From: Psychrobacter sp. JCM 18903
GTDB taxonomy: Bacteria > Pseudomonadota > Gammaproteobacteria > Pseudomonadales > Moraxellaceae
Direction: 5' to 3'
DNA: 64,000 nt
Assembly (NCBI RefSeq): GCF_000586475.1
Contig: NZ_BAWJ01000009.1
Span: forward strand, 1 to 64,000
Shown here: positions 18,092 to 28,939 of the stretch, one piece after another
Layout of the letters: each line of letters begins with the position of its first letter
How positions within the stretch are numbered: the stretch's first letter is position 1
The notes under the pieces: model-generated
What the model was told of the DNA's origin: nothing
What the model saw: the letters and a program-made list of their open reading frames with translations, nothing else
The model's database searches: none
Position numbers and translations under genes: made by a program

Positions 18092-19078
18092 ATGAGCTAT
18101 CTATCTTCTAGATCTTTCTCTAAACCTTTAACTCTCGCTGCTTTTATGGCACTAGGTCTTGCAGGGTGTAATAACAGTAGCCAAACCAGCACTGATGCGC
18201 CAGCAGATGATGCAACAGCGACAGAAACCACTACCAACGGTACTCTACAAAAAATCAAAGACTCGGGTACTATCGTGGTCGGTCACCGTGACTCTTCTAT
18301 TCCATTTTCTTATATCGCTGACGACCCAAATCAGCCGATTGGTTATGCGCACGATTTAGAGATGAAAGTCGTCGAAGCGGTTAAGCAAAAGCTAAACATG
18401 CCAGACCTCAACGTTCGTTATAACCTTATCACCTCACAAACCCGTATTCCCTTGGTACAAAACGGCACGGTCGACTTTGAATGTGGTTCGACCACCAACA
18501 ACGAAGAGCGTCAAAAACAAGTGGCATTCTCCAACGGTTTCTTTGAAATCGGTACGCGTCTATTGACCAAAAAAGACTCAGGTATTCAAGATTTTGAAGA
18601 CCTAAAAGGTAAGACCTTAGTCACCACCGCAGGCACAACTTCAGAGCGTTATATTCGTCAGTATAATGATGACAACAAAATGGACATGAATATCATCTCA
18701 GCAAAAGACCACGGCGAAGGCTTCCTTATGCTAGAAAATGGTCGCGCGGATGCCTTTATGATGGATGATGTACTACTTGCTGGCGAAAAAGCCAAAGCAA
18801 AAAATCCTGATGAATGGGTCATCGTCGGCACGCCGCAATCGTTTGAGATTTATGGTTGCATGATGCGTAAGGATGATCCTGAGTTCAAAGCAGTGGTCGA
18901 TGAAGCGTTAGCGAATGTCTTTAAATCAGGGGAAATCAATAGCATTTATGACAAGTGGTTCTTAAACCCAATCCCACCAAAGAACGTCAATCTAAACTTT
19001 GAGATGTCTGACAACTTAAAAGCCTTGATTGCCAGCCCGCATGACAGCGCTCAGCCGAAAGTTGCGACGGCACAGTAA
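18092..19078 (+). CDS. gltI: Glutamate/aspartate ABC transporter binding lipoprotein GltI
   Basis: Extracytoplasmic receptor for acidic amino acids, 328 residues from ATG 18092 (AAAAGGA 8 bases upstream favours it over the ATG at 18083). The lipoprotein signal ends 'ALGLAGC'. The GltI core is clear: 'GTIVVGHRDSSIPFSYI', 'GYAHDLEMKVV', 'LITSQTRIPLVQNGTVDFEC' followed by 'GSTTNNEERQKQVAFSNGFF', and 'VTTAGTTSERYIRQYN'. It heads gltI-gltJ-gltK-gltL. The serine/threonine/arginine residues in 'TSQTRIPL' and 'GTTSER' are the expected carboxylate-binding positions. Intact frame. Confidence 0.93.
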   Translation: MSYLSSRSFSKPLTLAAFMALGLAGCNNSSQTSTDAPADDATATETTTNGTLQKIKDSGTIVVGHRDSSIPFSYIADDPNQPIGYAHDLEMKVVEAVKQKLNMPDLNVRYNLITSQTRIPLVQNGTVDFECGSTTNNEERQKQVAFSNGFFEIGTRLLTKKDSGIQDFEDLKGKTLVTTAGTTSERYIRQYNDDNKMDMNIISAKDHGEGFLMLENGRADAFMMDDVLLAGEKAKAKNPDEWVIVGTPQSFEIYGCMMRKDDPEFKAVVDEALANVFKSGEINSIYDKWFLNPIPPKNVNLNFEMSDNLKALIASPHDSAQPKVATAQ

Positions 19079-19173
19079 TTATTGTCCTGCAACATAGCTT
19101 ACTTACGTGTTCAGACTGATGTTGATGTCAATCTGACACGTAGGATTTTCAGTCGCTGCTCGGAGAGACAACC

Positions 19174-19918
19174 ATGAATTATAGCTGGAACTGGGGTGTG
19201 CTCTTTGAGCAGACTGGTATCGGTAATGAGCTTTATATCCATTGGATGATTACTGGTCTTGGCTGGCTACTATTGATTGGTAGTATCGCATGGGCCATTG
19301 CTATGGTCGTAGGTACTATCTTTGGCATCATGCGTACTTTGCCTAATAAGACCGCTCGTGCCATTGGCACCGCTTATGTGACATTTTTTCGTAATATTCC
19401 ACTGCTTGTCCAATTGTTCTTTTGGTTTTATATTGCACCTGGCTGCTCACGCCCACAATACAAGAGTGGTGGTATAAGGATTTATCTCCTAACACTTCAG
19501 CCATGCTCTCAGCGAGTATTGGTCTTGGCTTATTTACCGCCGCTCGTATCGTTGAACAGGTACGTACAGGTATTGAGTCGTTGCCCGAAGGTCAGATCAA
19601 TGCTGCTTATGCACTAGGCTTTAGTATTCCACAAGTTTATAAAGAAGTACTGCTACCGCAGGCCTTTCGTATTATTTTGCCACCGCTCAGCTCTGAGCTG
19701 ACCAACTGCTTCAAAAATGCCTCCGTCGCCTCGCTCGTCGGGGTAATGGAGCTGATCAGTCAAACCAAAACCATCAGCGAATACACCCAAAACAGCATCG
19801 AGATTTATACCTACGCGACGATTATTTATTTAATATTTAACTTATCGTTGATTGCTATTATGGGGTTAATTGAGCGCAAACTGCGTGTACCTGGCTCATT
19901 GCAGGAGGTCAGAAATGA
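19174..19918 (+). CDS. gltJ: Glutamate/aspartate ABC permease GltJ (frameshifted in this sequence)
   Basis: Inner-membrane subunit. It starts 'MNYSWNWGVLFEQTGIG' and has 'YVTFFRNIPLLVQLFFWFY'. One added T near 19441 (CCT-TGG) joins this to 'PWLLTPTIQEWWYKDLSPNTSAM' and to the EAA loop 'SLPEGQINAAYALGFSIPQVYKEVLLPQAF'. The 3' end needs judgement: as given, it reads straight into gltK. If one A is also missing at 'AGAAATGA', the gene ends ...EVRK at 19918 and overlaps the gltK start by 4 bases. That gives 248 residues, close to E. coli GltJ (246). I prefer this to a true fusion. Confidence 0.85.
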
Positions 19919-20584
19919 ATATGATGACCGAATTGGCAACAGCTATCCTGGTTTGATGGGCGGCATGATTACCACCTTAAAAGTGCTGTTTTTGGCGATT
20001 ATTGGTGGTATTAGCTTAGGAACGGTATTGGCGTTGATGCGCTTGTCTGGTATCAAAGCGCTTGAGATTCCAGCAAAGCTATACGTCAATTACTTCCGCT
20101 CTGTACCGCTACTACTAGTGCTACTGTGGTTTTACTTTGCCGTACCGATGATTTATTTTTGGATAGCGGGTAAGTACTTACAACTTGATGCTGCTTTTGC
20201 CTCTTGTGTGGTTGCATTTATGATGTTTGAAGCCGCTTACTTTTCAGAGGTGGTGCGTGCTGGTATTCAATCGATTGGTAGTGGTCAGGTTAATGCGGCT
20301 AAAGCGTTAGGCATGACTTATGGGCAGACCATGCGTCTGGTCATTTTGCCACAAGCCTTTCGCAAGATGCTGCCGCTAATCTTGCAGCAGTGTATTATTT
20401 TATTCCAAGATACGACGTTGGTTTTTGCTATTGGTTTGACAGACTTTTTCCGTGCCGCCTATGTACGCGGTGAGCTGATGGGTTTGCTGACGCCTTACAT
20501 TTTGGGTGCTGGTGCGGTGTATTTCATCATCAGTGTCAGTGCTCCGTGGGTGTACAACAATTGCAAAAGCGTTTGCGATTTTGA
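19915..20584 (+). CDS. gltK: Glutamate/aspartate ABC permease GltK (frameshifted in this sequence)
   Basis: Second membrane subunit. ATG 19915 has GGAGG 9 bases upstream. One added G near 19935 (TTG-GGC) gives 'MNMMTELGNSYPGLMGG' and then 'TLKVLFLAIIGGISLGTVLALMRLSG', 'NYFRSVPLLLVLLWFYFAVP', and the EAA loop 'SIGSGQVNAAKALGMTYGQTMRLVILPQAF'. A second break near 20548 (one G missing in the G-run) restores the ending 'SAPWGVQQLQKRLRF' and a stop at 20584. Repaired length is 223 residues, matching E. coli GltK (224). The ATGA-type overlap with gltJ suggests coupled translation of the heterodimer. Confidence 0.86.
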
Positions 20585-20694
20585 TAGATATTTATCTTGG
20601 CTTGCGCTTTTTGAGTGTTGAGGCTTTGGTTGAGTAGTTGATCTAACTTTTCTTAAATGACGATTATTAAAAACAATGTGGTTAGGAGCCAGTG

Positions 20695-21498
20695 ATGAGC
20701 AAAGCTGATACATACTTAAATGCCTTTGGCGGACTGGTCACCAACAATGGTCATGCTAGTGATGAGATGGTCATTCAAATGTCCGATGTCAGCAAATGGT
20801 ATGGGGATTTTCAAGTATTGAGTGACTGTACGGCGCATGTACATAAAGGTGATGTCGTCGTCGTGTGCGGGCCATCAGGTAGTGGTAAGTCAACCTTGAT
20901 TAAGACGGTCAATGGACTGGAGCCTTTTCAAGAAGGTGGGATCATGGTAAATGGTATCTCAGTTGGTGCGGCAAAAACCAATCTGCCGAAATTACGCAGC
21001 CGTGTCGGTATGGTCTTTCAGCATTTTGAGCTATTTCCGCATTTGACCATTATTGATAATTTAACGGTGGCGCAAATAAAAGTATTGGGTCGCAAAGAGA
21101 GCGAGGCCAAGCAAAAAGCCATGGCATATTTAGATCGTGTTGGACTAACGGTACAGGCCGCGAAATATCCCGCGGAGCTATCGGGTGGTCAGCAGCAGCG
21201 TGTTGCAATTGCACGAGCGCTGGCAATGGATCCTGTAGCGATGCTTTTTGATGAGCCGACCTCTGCGCTTGACCCTGAGATGATTCAAGAAGTGCTCGAT
21301 GTTATGGTCGAGTTGACTCGTGATGGCATGACCATGATGTGTGTGACCCATGAAATGGGCTTTGCTAGTCAAGTAGCCAACCGTATTATCTTTATGGACG
21401 AAGGTCATATTGTCGAGAACTGTAGTAAAGATGAGTTTTTTGAAGGGGCAAAAAGTGACCGCGCGCAACTGTTCTTATCTAAGATTTTGAATCACTAA
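20695..21498 (+). CDS. gltL: Glutamate/aspartate ABC transporter ATP-binding protein GltL
   Basis: ATPase of the gltIJKL importer. The 267-residue product has Walker A '[12 protein letters not shown]', Q-loop 'VFQHFELFPHLTIIDNL', signature '[15 protein letters not shown]', Walker B '[15 protein letters not shown]' and 'CVTHEMGFASQV'. 'FELFPHLTI' is the usual GltL/GlnQ form. ATG 20695 is chosen over the GTG three bases earlier because TTAGGAG is then well spaced. It has an N-terminal extension of about 25 residues (SKADTYLNAFGGLVTNN...) relative to E. coli GltL (241 residues). A terminator follows at 21540. Confidence 0.93.
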   Translation: MSKADTYLNAFGGLVTNNGHASDEMVIQMSDVSKWYGDFQVLSDCTAHVHKGDVVVVCGPSGSGKSTLIKTVNGLEPFQEGGIMVNGISVGAAKTNLPKLRSRVGMVFQHFELFPHLTIIDNLTVAQIKVLGRKESEAKQKAMAYLDRVGLTVQAAKYPAELSGGQQQRVAIARALAMDPVAMLFDEPTSALDPEMIQEVLDVMVELTRDGMTMMCVTHEMGFASQVANRIIFMDEGHIVENCSKDEFFEGAKSDRAQLFLSKILNH

Positions 21499-21539
21499 CC
21501 ATTTATATATTTTTTCTCATGTAGCTCTAGGGTGATATC

Positions 21540-21569
21540 AAGCGTCTATTTATCAATAGGCGCTTTTTT
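21540..21569 (+). terminator. Terminator of the glt operon
   Basis: AAGCGTCTATT / AATAGGCGCTT (one mismatch) with a 5-base loop followed by TTTTTT. Confidence 0.8.
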
Positions 21570-21712
21570 GTGCGTGATAGCTTGATGTATTTAACAGTGA
21601 TGTTGATATGATTGGTCTATAAGTGAGTAGATGAGTGCATGGCTGTTTACTGATACAATAGCGGTCAATATTCTAACAACTAAAATAATTGCTTATCTAT
21701 ATGGGAGCTAAT

Positions 21713-22927
21713 ATGAGCGCTGAAAACTCAGAAGTATCAAACAACGGTATCGTCATTATTGGTGCAGGTTTGGCAGGCTGGCATGTCATTGATGCCATTC
21801 GTGCGAAAGACAAAGACATTCCGATTACCTTAATTACTTCCGACAGTGGCGATCGTTATCACAAGCCAATGCTGACCATGGCGATTAGCCAAAAGAAAAG
21901 TGCGGCAGATTTGGTCAGAGCAACGGGCATTGATGCCGCAGAAGCTACAAATGTTAAGCTACTTGCCAACACGCAAGTGACGGATGTTGATACGACCACT
22001 CAACAGTTGCAGCTTATCTCTGCGCTGCGCTCAGATCCCGTTTATACCAATTACGCCACGATTGGCTATGATAAGCTGGTACTAGCGATGGGTGCGCATC
22101 CTATCTTCCCAAAAAGCTTGCCAGAGGAACTAGTCTGGCATGTCAATCATATTGAGCGCTTTGGACAGTTGCAAGAAAAGCTAGCAACTGGCAGTCAGCA
22201 CGTCGCTATCGTTGGTGCAGGTATGGTCGGGACGGAGATTGCAGAGGATTTGCTCAAAGCAGGTCATCAAGTGACACTCATTGATTTAAACGGTGCACCA
22301 CTATCACAAATGCTACCGCCAAAGGCGACGGCTCGTATTGCTCAAGCGGTGAAGTCGCAAGGCATTAACTTTTTAGGCGGCTATCAGGTATCTGCTATTA
22401 CCCGTCTTAGTGATGGAAAACTACAAGTCAGTTACGAGGCGCTAGCATCAGTAAATACGACTGCTGAGCCAATCGAACCACTCATCGTGGATCATGTGAT
22501 TGCCAGTACAGGTTTGACGGTCGATGACAAACTGCCTACCGCAGCTGGTGTCGATTTTGACCGTCGCACTGGGATCGTGGTGGATGCGCCGACCTTGCGT
22601 ACCAGTACAGCCAATATTTATGCGATTGGTGACTGTATGTCTATCGATGGTGTACCGTGTCGCTATGTCGCCCCATTACGCGCGCAGGCTGCTACCATTG
22701 CTGATGATGTGTTGGGCCTAGATCATAATGGCTATGAGCATAAACCGCCAATGATTCGTCTAAAAAACAAAGCAATCTCCGTCATGGTGACAGGTGTGCC
22801 AAAAGCGACTGGTAATTGGCAGGTCAAGACAGAAAGTGATGAAGAGCTGGTCATGGACTTGCTAAATGATAGTGATGAAGTCAGCGCAACAGTAACGATT
22901 AAATCGCCTGTAGCACCTACATTGTAA
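21713..22927 (+). CDS. FAD-dependent oxidoreductase, rubredoxin-NAD(+) reductase type
   Basis: Soluble flavoprotein of 404 residues with two dinucleotide folds. The FAD-binding motif is 'GIVIIGAGLAGWHVIDAIR' near the N-terminus and the NAD(P)H-binding motif is 'HVAIVGAGMVGTEIAEDLLKAG'. 'DRYHKPMLTMAIS' is characteristic of rubredoxin reductases, and 'NIYAIGDCMSIDGV' is the second FAD contact. Such enzymes pass electrons from NADH to rubredoxin for alkane hydroxylation or oxygen detoxification. No rubredoxin gene is in the window, so its partner is unknown. ATG 21713 has GGGAG 7 bases upstream. Alternative: NorW-like or ferredoxin reductase-like members of the same family. Confidence 0.85.
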   Translation: MSAENSEVSNNGIVIIGAGLAGWHVIDAIRAKDKDIPITLITSDSGDRYHKPMLTMAISQKKSAADLVRATGIDAAEATNVKLLANTQVTDVDTTTQQLQLISALRSDPVYTNYATIGYDKLVLAMGAHPIFPKSLPEELVWHVNHIERFGQLQEKLATGSQHVAIVGAGMVGTEIAEDLLKAGHQVTLIDLNGAPLSQMLPPKATARIAQAVKSQGINFLGGYQVSAITRLSDGKLQVSYEALASVNTTAEPIEPLIVDHVIASTGLTVDDKLPTAAGVDFDRRTGIVVDAPTLRTSTANIYAIGDCMSIDGVPCRYVAPLRAQAATIADDVLGLDHNGYEHKPPMIRLKNKAISVMVTGVPKATGNWQVKTESDEELVMDLLNDSDEVSATVTIKSPVAPTL

Positions 22928-22949
22928 CGATTAAAAAAGCTCTAAATCA

Positions 22950-22989
22950 TAGCCAGTGTTGCTATCCTAATGCAGCGCTGGCTTTTTTA
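22950..22989 (+). terminator. Terminator of the flavoprotein gene
   Basis: AGCCAGTGTTGC / GCAGCGCTGGCT with G-U pairs, then TTTTTT. With the promoter at 23072 this accounts for most of the 22928-23228 gap. Confidence 0.75.
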
Positions 22990-23071
22990 TGTCTATCGTA
23001 TCTTTTATATAAATAATCAACTTAATAAGATGGCGCAGCAATAGTAATCGATACGTCCTGTATCAATATTA

Positions 23072-23101
23072 TTGACAGGCTTTCATTTAAGAGGCTATAT
23101 T
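23072..23101 (+). promoter_or_regulatory. Sigma-70 promoter of acyl-CoA synthetase 1
   Basis: TTGACA at 23072-23077, 18-base spacer, TATATT at 23096-23101. The same layout and flanking bases recur before the paralogue at 25171. Confidence 0.65.
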
Positions 23102-23228
23102 GGTTAGGGCTTGATTTAATTATAGTCTATGGTGACAGAGAATATTCAAGGAAGAATATGACATTTACCTTTGTAGTCTATTACCGCTCTGATAACAAAC
23201 ATTAAACAGCAAAACGAAAGGACTCGTT

Positions 23229-25014
23229 ATGACTCAAGTTTCTGACTTTGAAAGTACTATTAATGAAAGTACGCCTAATAACAGTATTCTCAACAATATC
23301 CCTAAAGTTAATGTAGCGTGCGTTCAGCAAATGCGCCACTCACCCAAAGCCATGATAAAGGCATTGATGTGTCGCTGATTGAAGCGACAATCGGTGATTT
23401 TTTGATGCCATTGTCAATAAATATCCAGAGCGTGAAGCTTTGGTTTCTCGTCATCAAAATATTCGCTGGGCGTATCGCGAACTACAAGAGAAAGTTAATC
23501 AGTTAGCGAGTGCCATGATTGAAATGGGGCTAGAAATCGGTGATCGCATCGGTATCTGGTCACACAATAATGCTGAATGGCTTTTGATGCAATTGGCAAC
23601 CGCGAAAGTCGGCGTTATCCTCGTCAATATCAATCCCGCTTACCGTACCTTTGAGCTGCAATATGCACTGAATAAGCTGGGCTGTTCGGCATTGGTATTA
23701 ATGCGTCATTTCAAAAGCAGCGACTATACGCAAATGATTCGTGAGCTTTGTCCTGAGATTTATCATAAAGATTATACTCAGCTTGATTTGGTCGAGATTC
23801 CAACGATTGAGCGCATCATTTGGATTGACGAGCCAGCATCTGATGAAAATTTCAATTTTATGCAGAAATTCTCTGCTTGGATGGCAGAGGGTAACGCAAA
23901 CGACCCTCGTTTAGCTGCGCGCCAAGCCCAGCTAAAGAATACCGATGCTATTAGTGTGCAGTTTACTAGTGGGACAACGGGTACACCAAAAGGCGCTACT
24001 TTAACGCATCGAAATATCTTGAATAATGGCTACTTCCTTGGCGAAGGTATGAGGCTGACAGAGGAGGATAGGCTATGCATTCCATTACCGCTTTATCACT
24101 GCTTTGGCATGGTAGGTGGTAATTTAGCTATTTTAACCCATGGTGGTTGCGCCGTTTATCCTAATGATGGCTTTGATCCGCTCACCGTATTGCAAACGGT
24201 CGAAAAAGAAAAATGTACCGCTTTGCTCGGCGTACCGACGATGTTTATCGCAGAGCTGGATCATCCAGACTTCGACAGTTTTGACTTGACCAGCTTACGT
24301 ACTGGTATTATGGGCGGCTCTAGTTGTCCCATCGAAGTCATGCGCCGCGTCATGGATAAAATGCACATGAGCGAGGTGACGATTGCTTATGGCATGACCG
24401 AGACCAGTCCAGCTTCTTGTCAAACCAGCTCGCAAACACCCCTTGAAAAAAGAGTTTCTACCGTAGGGATGGTGCTGCCCGCGCTTGAGGTCAAAATCGT
24501 GGATACCGAAACGGGTGATGTCGTCCCGATTGGAGAGACGGGTGAATTACTCACTTATGGCTACGCGGTGATGAAAGGCTATTGGGGCAGCCGCTTTAAA
24601 ACACGCGCGGCGATTACTGATGGCTGGATGCATACGGGTGATTTGGCGGTAATGGACGAAGATGGCTACATCACTGTGGTGGGACGTAGCAAGGACATGG
24701 TCATTCGCGGCGGCGAAAACATCTATCCAGTAGAAGTCGAAAACTATCTCTATCGTCATCCGAAGATTCGCGATGTACAAATTGTTGGTGTTCCTGATAA
24801 AAAGTACGGTGAGGTACTTGCGGCGTGGATTATTACAAAAGAGCCAAATAGCTTAAGCGAAGAAGAGGTAAGGCAGTTTTGTTGTGACCATATTGCTCAT
24901 TATAAAGTGCCGACCTACTTTCGTTTCGTTGATGAATATCCAATGACCATCACTGGTAAAATTCAGAAATTCAAAATCGTTGAGCAAATGATAAAAGAAT
25001 TGGGTCTGGAGTGA
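23229..25014 (+). CDS. AMP-forming acyl-CoA synthetase 1 (frameshifted in this sequence)
   Basis: Activates a carboxylic acid to its CoA thioester using ATP. ATG 23229 follows a ribosome site (AAAGGACTCGTT). Two one-base gaps in the N-terminal region, near 23317 and in the T-run at 23398-23403, must be filled to join '[17 protein letters not shown]' and '[21 protein letters not shown]' to the body. Repaired length is 595 residues. The body has the P-loop '[20 protein letters not shown]', 'AYGMTETSP', '[17 protein letters not shown]', '[16 protein letters not shown]' and the catalytic lysine in '[11 protein letters not shown]'. It lies just before liuBCDEA, so a branched-chain or short/medium acyl substrate is plausible but unproven. 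Confidence 0.88.
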
Positions 25015-25035
25015 TTTGAGACTATTAATCACTGG

Positions 25036-25077
25036 AAAAGCCAGCTTTTTTCTATATGTGATAAGGCTGGCTTTTTT
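25036..25077 (+). terminator. Terminator of acyl-CoA synthetase 1
   Basis: AAAAGCCAGC / GCTGGCTTTT with a loop of about 20 bases, then a run of six T. Confidence 0.75.
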
Positions 25078-25170
25078 GATTTAAGTCATTCAAGAAATTC
25101 GTCACTTAATCATGACTGATGAATTTATCTTATAATATCATTTTAAATGATACATATTGTATTACTATTA

Positions 25171-25200
25171 TTGACAGCCTTCGATTTAAGACGGTATAGT
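25171..25200 (+). promoter_or_regulatory. Sigma-70 promoter of acyl-CoA synthetase 2
   Basis: TTGACA at 25171-25176, 18-base spacer, TATAGT at 25195-25200. It is a diverged duplicate of the promoter at 23072. Confidence 0.65.
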
Positions 25201-25291
25201 AGCTAACGCTAGTTAATACCTGTTCAAGGAAGAATGAATCGGTGATAGGCGACTAATAAGCACCATAAAAAGTAAAACGAAAGGACTCGTT

Positions 25292-27064
25292 ATGACGCAA
25301 ACTTCTGATTTTGATGCGACTCACATTGATTTTGATACTATTCTAAATAGCATTCCTAGTATTAATATGGCGCACGCTCAGCAAATGCACCGCTTAGCCA
25401 AAGCTATGATAAAGGCCCTGATGTGCCGCTGATTGAAGCGACTATCGGTGACTTTTTGATGCCATTGTATCCAAATATCCAGAGCGTGAAGCTTTGGTTT
25501 CTCGCCATCAAAATATCCGCTGGACTTACCGCGAGCTGCAACAGCAAGTCAATCAGCTGGCAAGCAGTATGATTGAGATGGGGCTAGAAATCGGTGATCG
25601 CATTGGTATCTGGTCACACAACAATGCTGAATGGCTGCTCATGCAATTAGCAACAGCAAAAGTTGGTATTATCCTTGTCAATATCAATCCTGCCTATCGT
25701 ACTTTTGAGCTGCAATATGCCTTGAATAAATTGGGCTGCTCAGCGCTCGTGCTTATGCGTCATTTTAAAAGCAGCGATTACGCCAGTCTCATCAGTGAAC
25801 TGTGTCCTGAGATTTATCACAAAGACTATACCCAGCTTGATTTGGTCGAGATTCCGACGATTGAACGTATCATTTGGATTGATGAGCCAGCATCTGAGGA
25901 AACCTTTGGCTTTATGCAGAAGTTCTCTGCATGGATGGCGGAAGCGATGCCAACGATCCTCGTGTTGCCGAGCGTCAAGCCCAGCTCAAAAACACCGATG
26001 CTATCAATGTACAGTTCACCAGTGGCACGACGGGTACGCCAAAAGGTGCGACCTTAAGCCATCGTAATATCCTTAACAATGGTTACTTCATCGGTGAGGC
26101 CATGAATCTCACAGAAGAAGATAAGCTGTGCATTCCAGTGCCACTCTATCACTGTTTCGGTATGGTGCTTGGCAACCTAGCGATTATCACGCATGGTGGT
26201 TGTATCGTTTATCCGAACGATGGTTTTGAGCCTTTGACCGTGTTGCAAGCCGTCGAAGAAGAGAAGTGTACGGGTCTGCACGGTGTGCCAACGATGTTTA
26301 TCGCTGAGCTTGACCATCCGGAGTTTAAAAACTTTGATTTATCGACTTTACGTACTGGCATCATGGCAGGCTCTAGTTGTCCGATTGAAGTCATGCGCCG
26401 CGTCATTGATGAGATGCACATGAGTGAAGTTACCATTGCGTATGGCATGACAGAGACCAGTCCAGTCTCTTGTCAGACCAATGAACATACGCCGCTTGAT
26501 AAGCAAGTATCGACCGTTGGTTTAGTGCAGCCTGCGCTTGAAGTCAAAGTCATCAATACGGAAACGGGTGAGACTGTAGCCTTGGGCGAGACAGGCGAAC
26601 TACTCACACGTGGTTATTCAGTGATGAAAGGCTATTGGGGCAGTCGTTTCAAAACTCGCGCAGCCATCCAAGATGGTTGGATGCATACAGGCGATTTGGC
26701 AACGATGGATGAAGATGGCTATGTCAAAATCGTTGGTCGTAGTAAAGACATGGTCATTCGCGGCGGCGAAAATATTTATCCTGTTGAAATCGAAAACTAT
26801 CTGTATCGTCACCCAAAGATTCGCGATGTGCAAATCGTCGGTATTCCTGATAAAAAATATGGCGAAGTACTCGCGGCATGGATTATTCCTAAAGAAGCAG
26901 ACAGCTTAACTGAAGAGGAAGTTCGTCAGTTCTGTAGCGAGCATATTGCCCATTATAAAGTACCGACTTATTATCGTTTCGTAACGGAATATCCAATGAC
27001 CATCACTGGAAAAATTCAGAAATATAAAATCATTGAACAAATGAAAGAAGAGCTGGGTTTGTAG
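25292..27064 (+). CDS. AMP-forming acyl-CoA synthetase 2, tandem paralogue (frameshifted in this sequence)
   Basis: Close duplicate of the preceding gene, with the same leader (AAAGGACTCGTT-ATG) and the same motifs: '[20 protein letters not shown]', 'AYGMTETSP', '[16 protein letters not shown]' and '[11 protein letters not shown]'. Three single missing bases are needed: near 25374, in the T-run near 25455, and near 25943 (GAA-GGC). The first two are at the same codons as in paralogue 1. Repaired length is 591 residues. Differences cluster in the first 30 residues and in the acyl-pocket region (for example '[14 protein letters not shown]' against '[14 protein letters not shown]'), so the pair may differ in chain-length preference. 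liuB starts 113 bases downstream with no clear terminator between, so co-transcription is possible. Confidence 0.87.
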
Positions 27065-27177
27065 AAATTTAACCATTCTTATCTGTTATTTTATGAATAA
27101 GATATATGAGTAAACGCTAAAATAAAGCATAAGATAAAAAAGCCACTTGCATTTACGCATTAAAGAAAAGGGATGTC

Positions 27178-28788
27178 ATGAGCGCTATCATAACCAGTAA
27201 ACTGAGTCCAAACGCCGCTGAATTTCAGCAAAATAGTGCCGCTATGCAAGCGGTGGTCGATGACTTATATGGTCACTTACGTAAAGTCGTGCAAGGCGGT
27301 TCAGAGCGTGCCCGTGCCAAGCATTTAGCCCGTGGCAAACTCTTGCCTCGTGAACGTGTCGAGCGTTTGCTGGATGTGGGTACGCCATTTTTAGAAGTGG
27401 CACCGATGGCAGCGCATGATATGTATGGCGAAGAGATTCCAGCGGCGGGCGTGATTGCGGGTATCGGTCGTATCAATGGTATTGAGTGTATGATCGTCTG
27501 TAATGATGCCACGGTAAAGGGTGGCACTTATTATCCAATGACGGTCAAAAAACATCTGCGTGCGCAAGAAATCGCGCAAGAAAACAATTTGCCTTGTGTT
27601 TATTTGGTGGATTCAGGCGGGGCTAACTTACCCAATCAAGATGACGTGTTCCCTGATAAAGAGCACTTTGGTCGCATCTTTTTCAATCAAGCCAATATGA
27701 GTGCGGCAGGTATTCCACAGATTGCCGTGGTCATGGGCAGCTGTACGGCTGGCGGGGCTTATGTGCCAGCGATGAGTGATGAGTCTATTATCGTGAAAGA
27801 CCAAGGTACTATCTTTTTGGGTGGTCCTCCACTGGTAAAAGCGGCGACAGGTGAAGAGGTCACAGCCGAAGATTTGGGCGGCGGCGATGTGCATACTCGT
27901 CTGTCGGGGGTCGTCGACCACTTAGCACAAAGCGATACGCATGCGTTGTCAATTGCGCGCAACATCGTTAGCCATCTAAATCGTCCTGCTAAGCAAATCC
28001 CAAATCAAATCAAGCCGCTTCCGCCGCGCTATGATGCCAAAGAGCTATATGGCGTCATTCCAACGGATAAGCGTAAGCCATTTGATATCAAAGAAATCAT
28101 TGCTCGTATCGTCGATGACAGTGCTTTTGATGAATTTAAATCACGCTTTGGCACGACGCTAGTTTGTGGATTCGCTCATATCGAAGGGATGCCAGTCGGT
28201 ATTATCGCCAACAATGGTATCTTGTTTAGTGAGTCAGCACAGAAAGGCACGCACTTTATTGAGCTATGTTGTAAACGCAAAATCCCACTAGTATTCCTCC
28301 AGAATATCACTGGCTTTATGGTCGGTCGCAAATATGAAAATGAAGGCATTGCGCGTCATGGTGCCAAGATGGTGATGGCAGTCGCCAATGCAAAAGTGCC
28401 AAAATTCACAGTCATCGTTGGCGGCTCATTTGGCGCTGGTAACTATGGCATGTGTGGCCGCGCTTATAGCCCGCGCTTTTTATGGATGTGGCCAAATGCG
28501 CGTATCTCTGTGATGGGTGGCGAGCAAGCAGCATCAGTATTGGCAACGGTCAAGCGTGACAATTTTGATCGTAAAGGCGAGGCATGGAGTGATGAGGATG
28601 AAGCGGCATTTAAAGCGCCGATTCTCGATATGTATGAAAAGCAAGGTCACCCATATTATGCCACCGCACGTCTATGGGACGATGGCGTAATTGACCCTGC
28701 TGATACACGTCATGTATTGGCATTAGGGTTGAGCGCCGCGTATAACGCTCCGATCGAAGAGACGACTTTTGGTGTTTTTAGGATGTAA
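27178..28788 (+). CDS. liuB: Methylcrotonoyl-CoA carboxylase, carboxyltransferase (beta) subunit
   Basis: Transfers carboxyl from carboxybiotin to 3-methylcrotonyl-CoA in leucine degradation. The 536-residue protein shows the carboxyltransferase features '[23 protein letters not shown]', '[20 protein letters not shown]', '[16 protein letters not shown]', '[16 protein letters not shown]', '[12 protein letters not shown]' and '[27 protein letters not shown]' region near the C-terminus. '[20 protein letters not shown]' distinguishes MccB from propionyl-CoA carboxylase beta. The biotin-carrying partner is liuD (29818), with liuC between. AAAGGGATGTC precedes the ATG. Intact frame. Confidence 0.95.
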   Translation: MSAIITSKLSPNAAEFQQNSAAMQAVVDDLYGHLRKVVQGGSERARAKHLARGKLLPRERVERLLDVGTPFLEVAPMAAHDMYGEEIPAAGVIAGIGRINGIECMIVCNDATVKGGTYYPMTVKKHLRAQEIAQENNLPCVYLVDSGGANLPNQDDVFPDKEHFGRIFFNQANMSAAGIPQIAVVMGSCTAGGAYVPAMSDESIIVKDQGTIFLGGPPLVKAATGEEVTAEDLGGGDVHTRLSGVVDHLAQSDTHALSIARNIVSHLNRPAKQIPNQIKPLPPRYDAKELYGVIPTDKRKPFDIKEIIARIVDDSAFDEFKSRFGTTLVCGFAHIEGMPVGIIANNGILFSESAQKGTHFIELCCKRKIPLVFLQNITGFMVGRKYENEGIARHGAKMVMAVANAKVPKFTVIVGGSFGAGNYGMCGRAYSPRFLWMWPNARISVMGGEQAASVLATVKRDNFDRKGEAWSDEDEAAFKAPILDMYEKQGHPYYATARLWDDGVIDPADTRHVLALGLSAAYNAPIEETTFGVFRM

Positions 28789-28939
28789 GCATTTTCAGAC
28801 CTTCCCATAATAAGCTACTACTGCGTCAACCTCATTTGAAGTACGATTTGTACATCTACATTCGGTTTCCTTGTATTAACATTATTATGGATTGACCGAG
28901 CGTTTGTTTAAATATTTACATAAAAATATAGAGAAAGTT

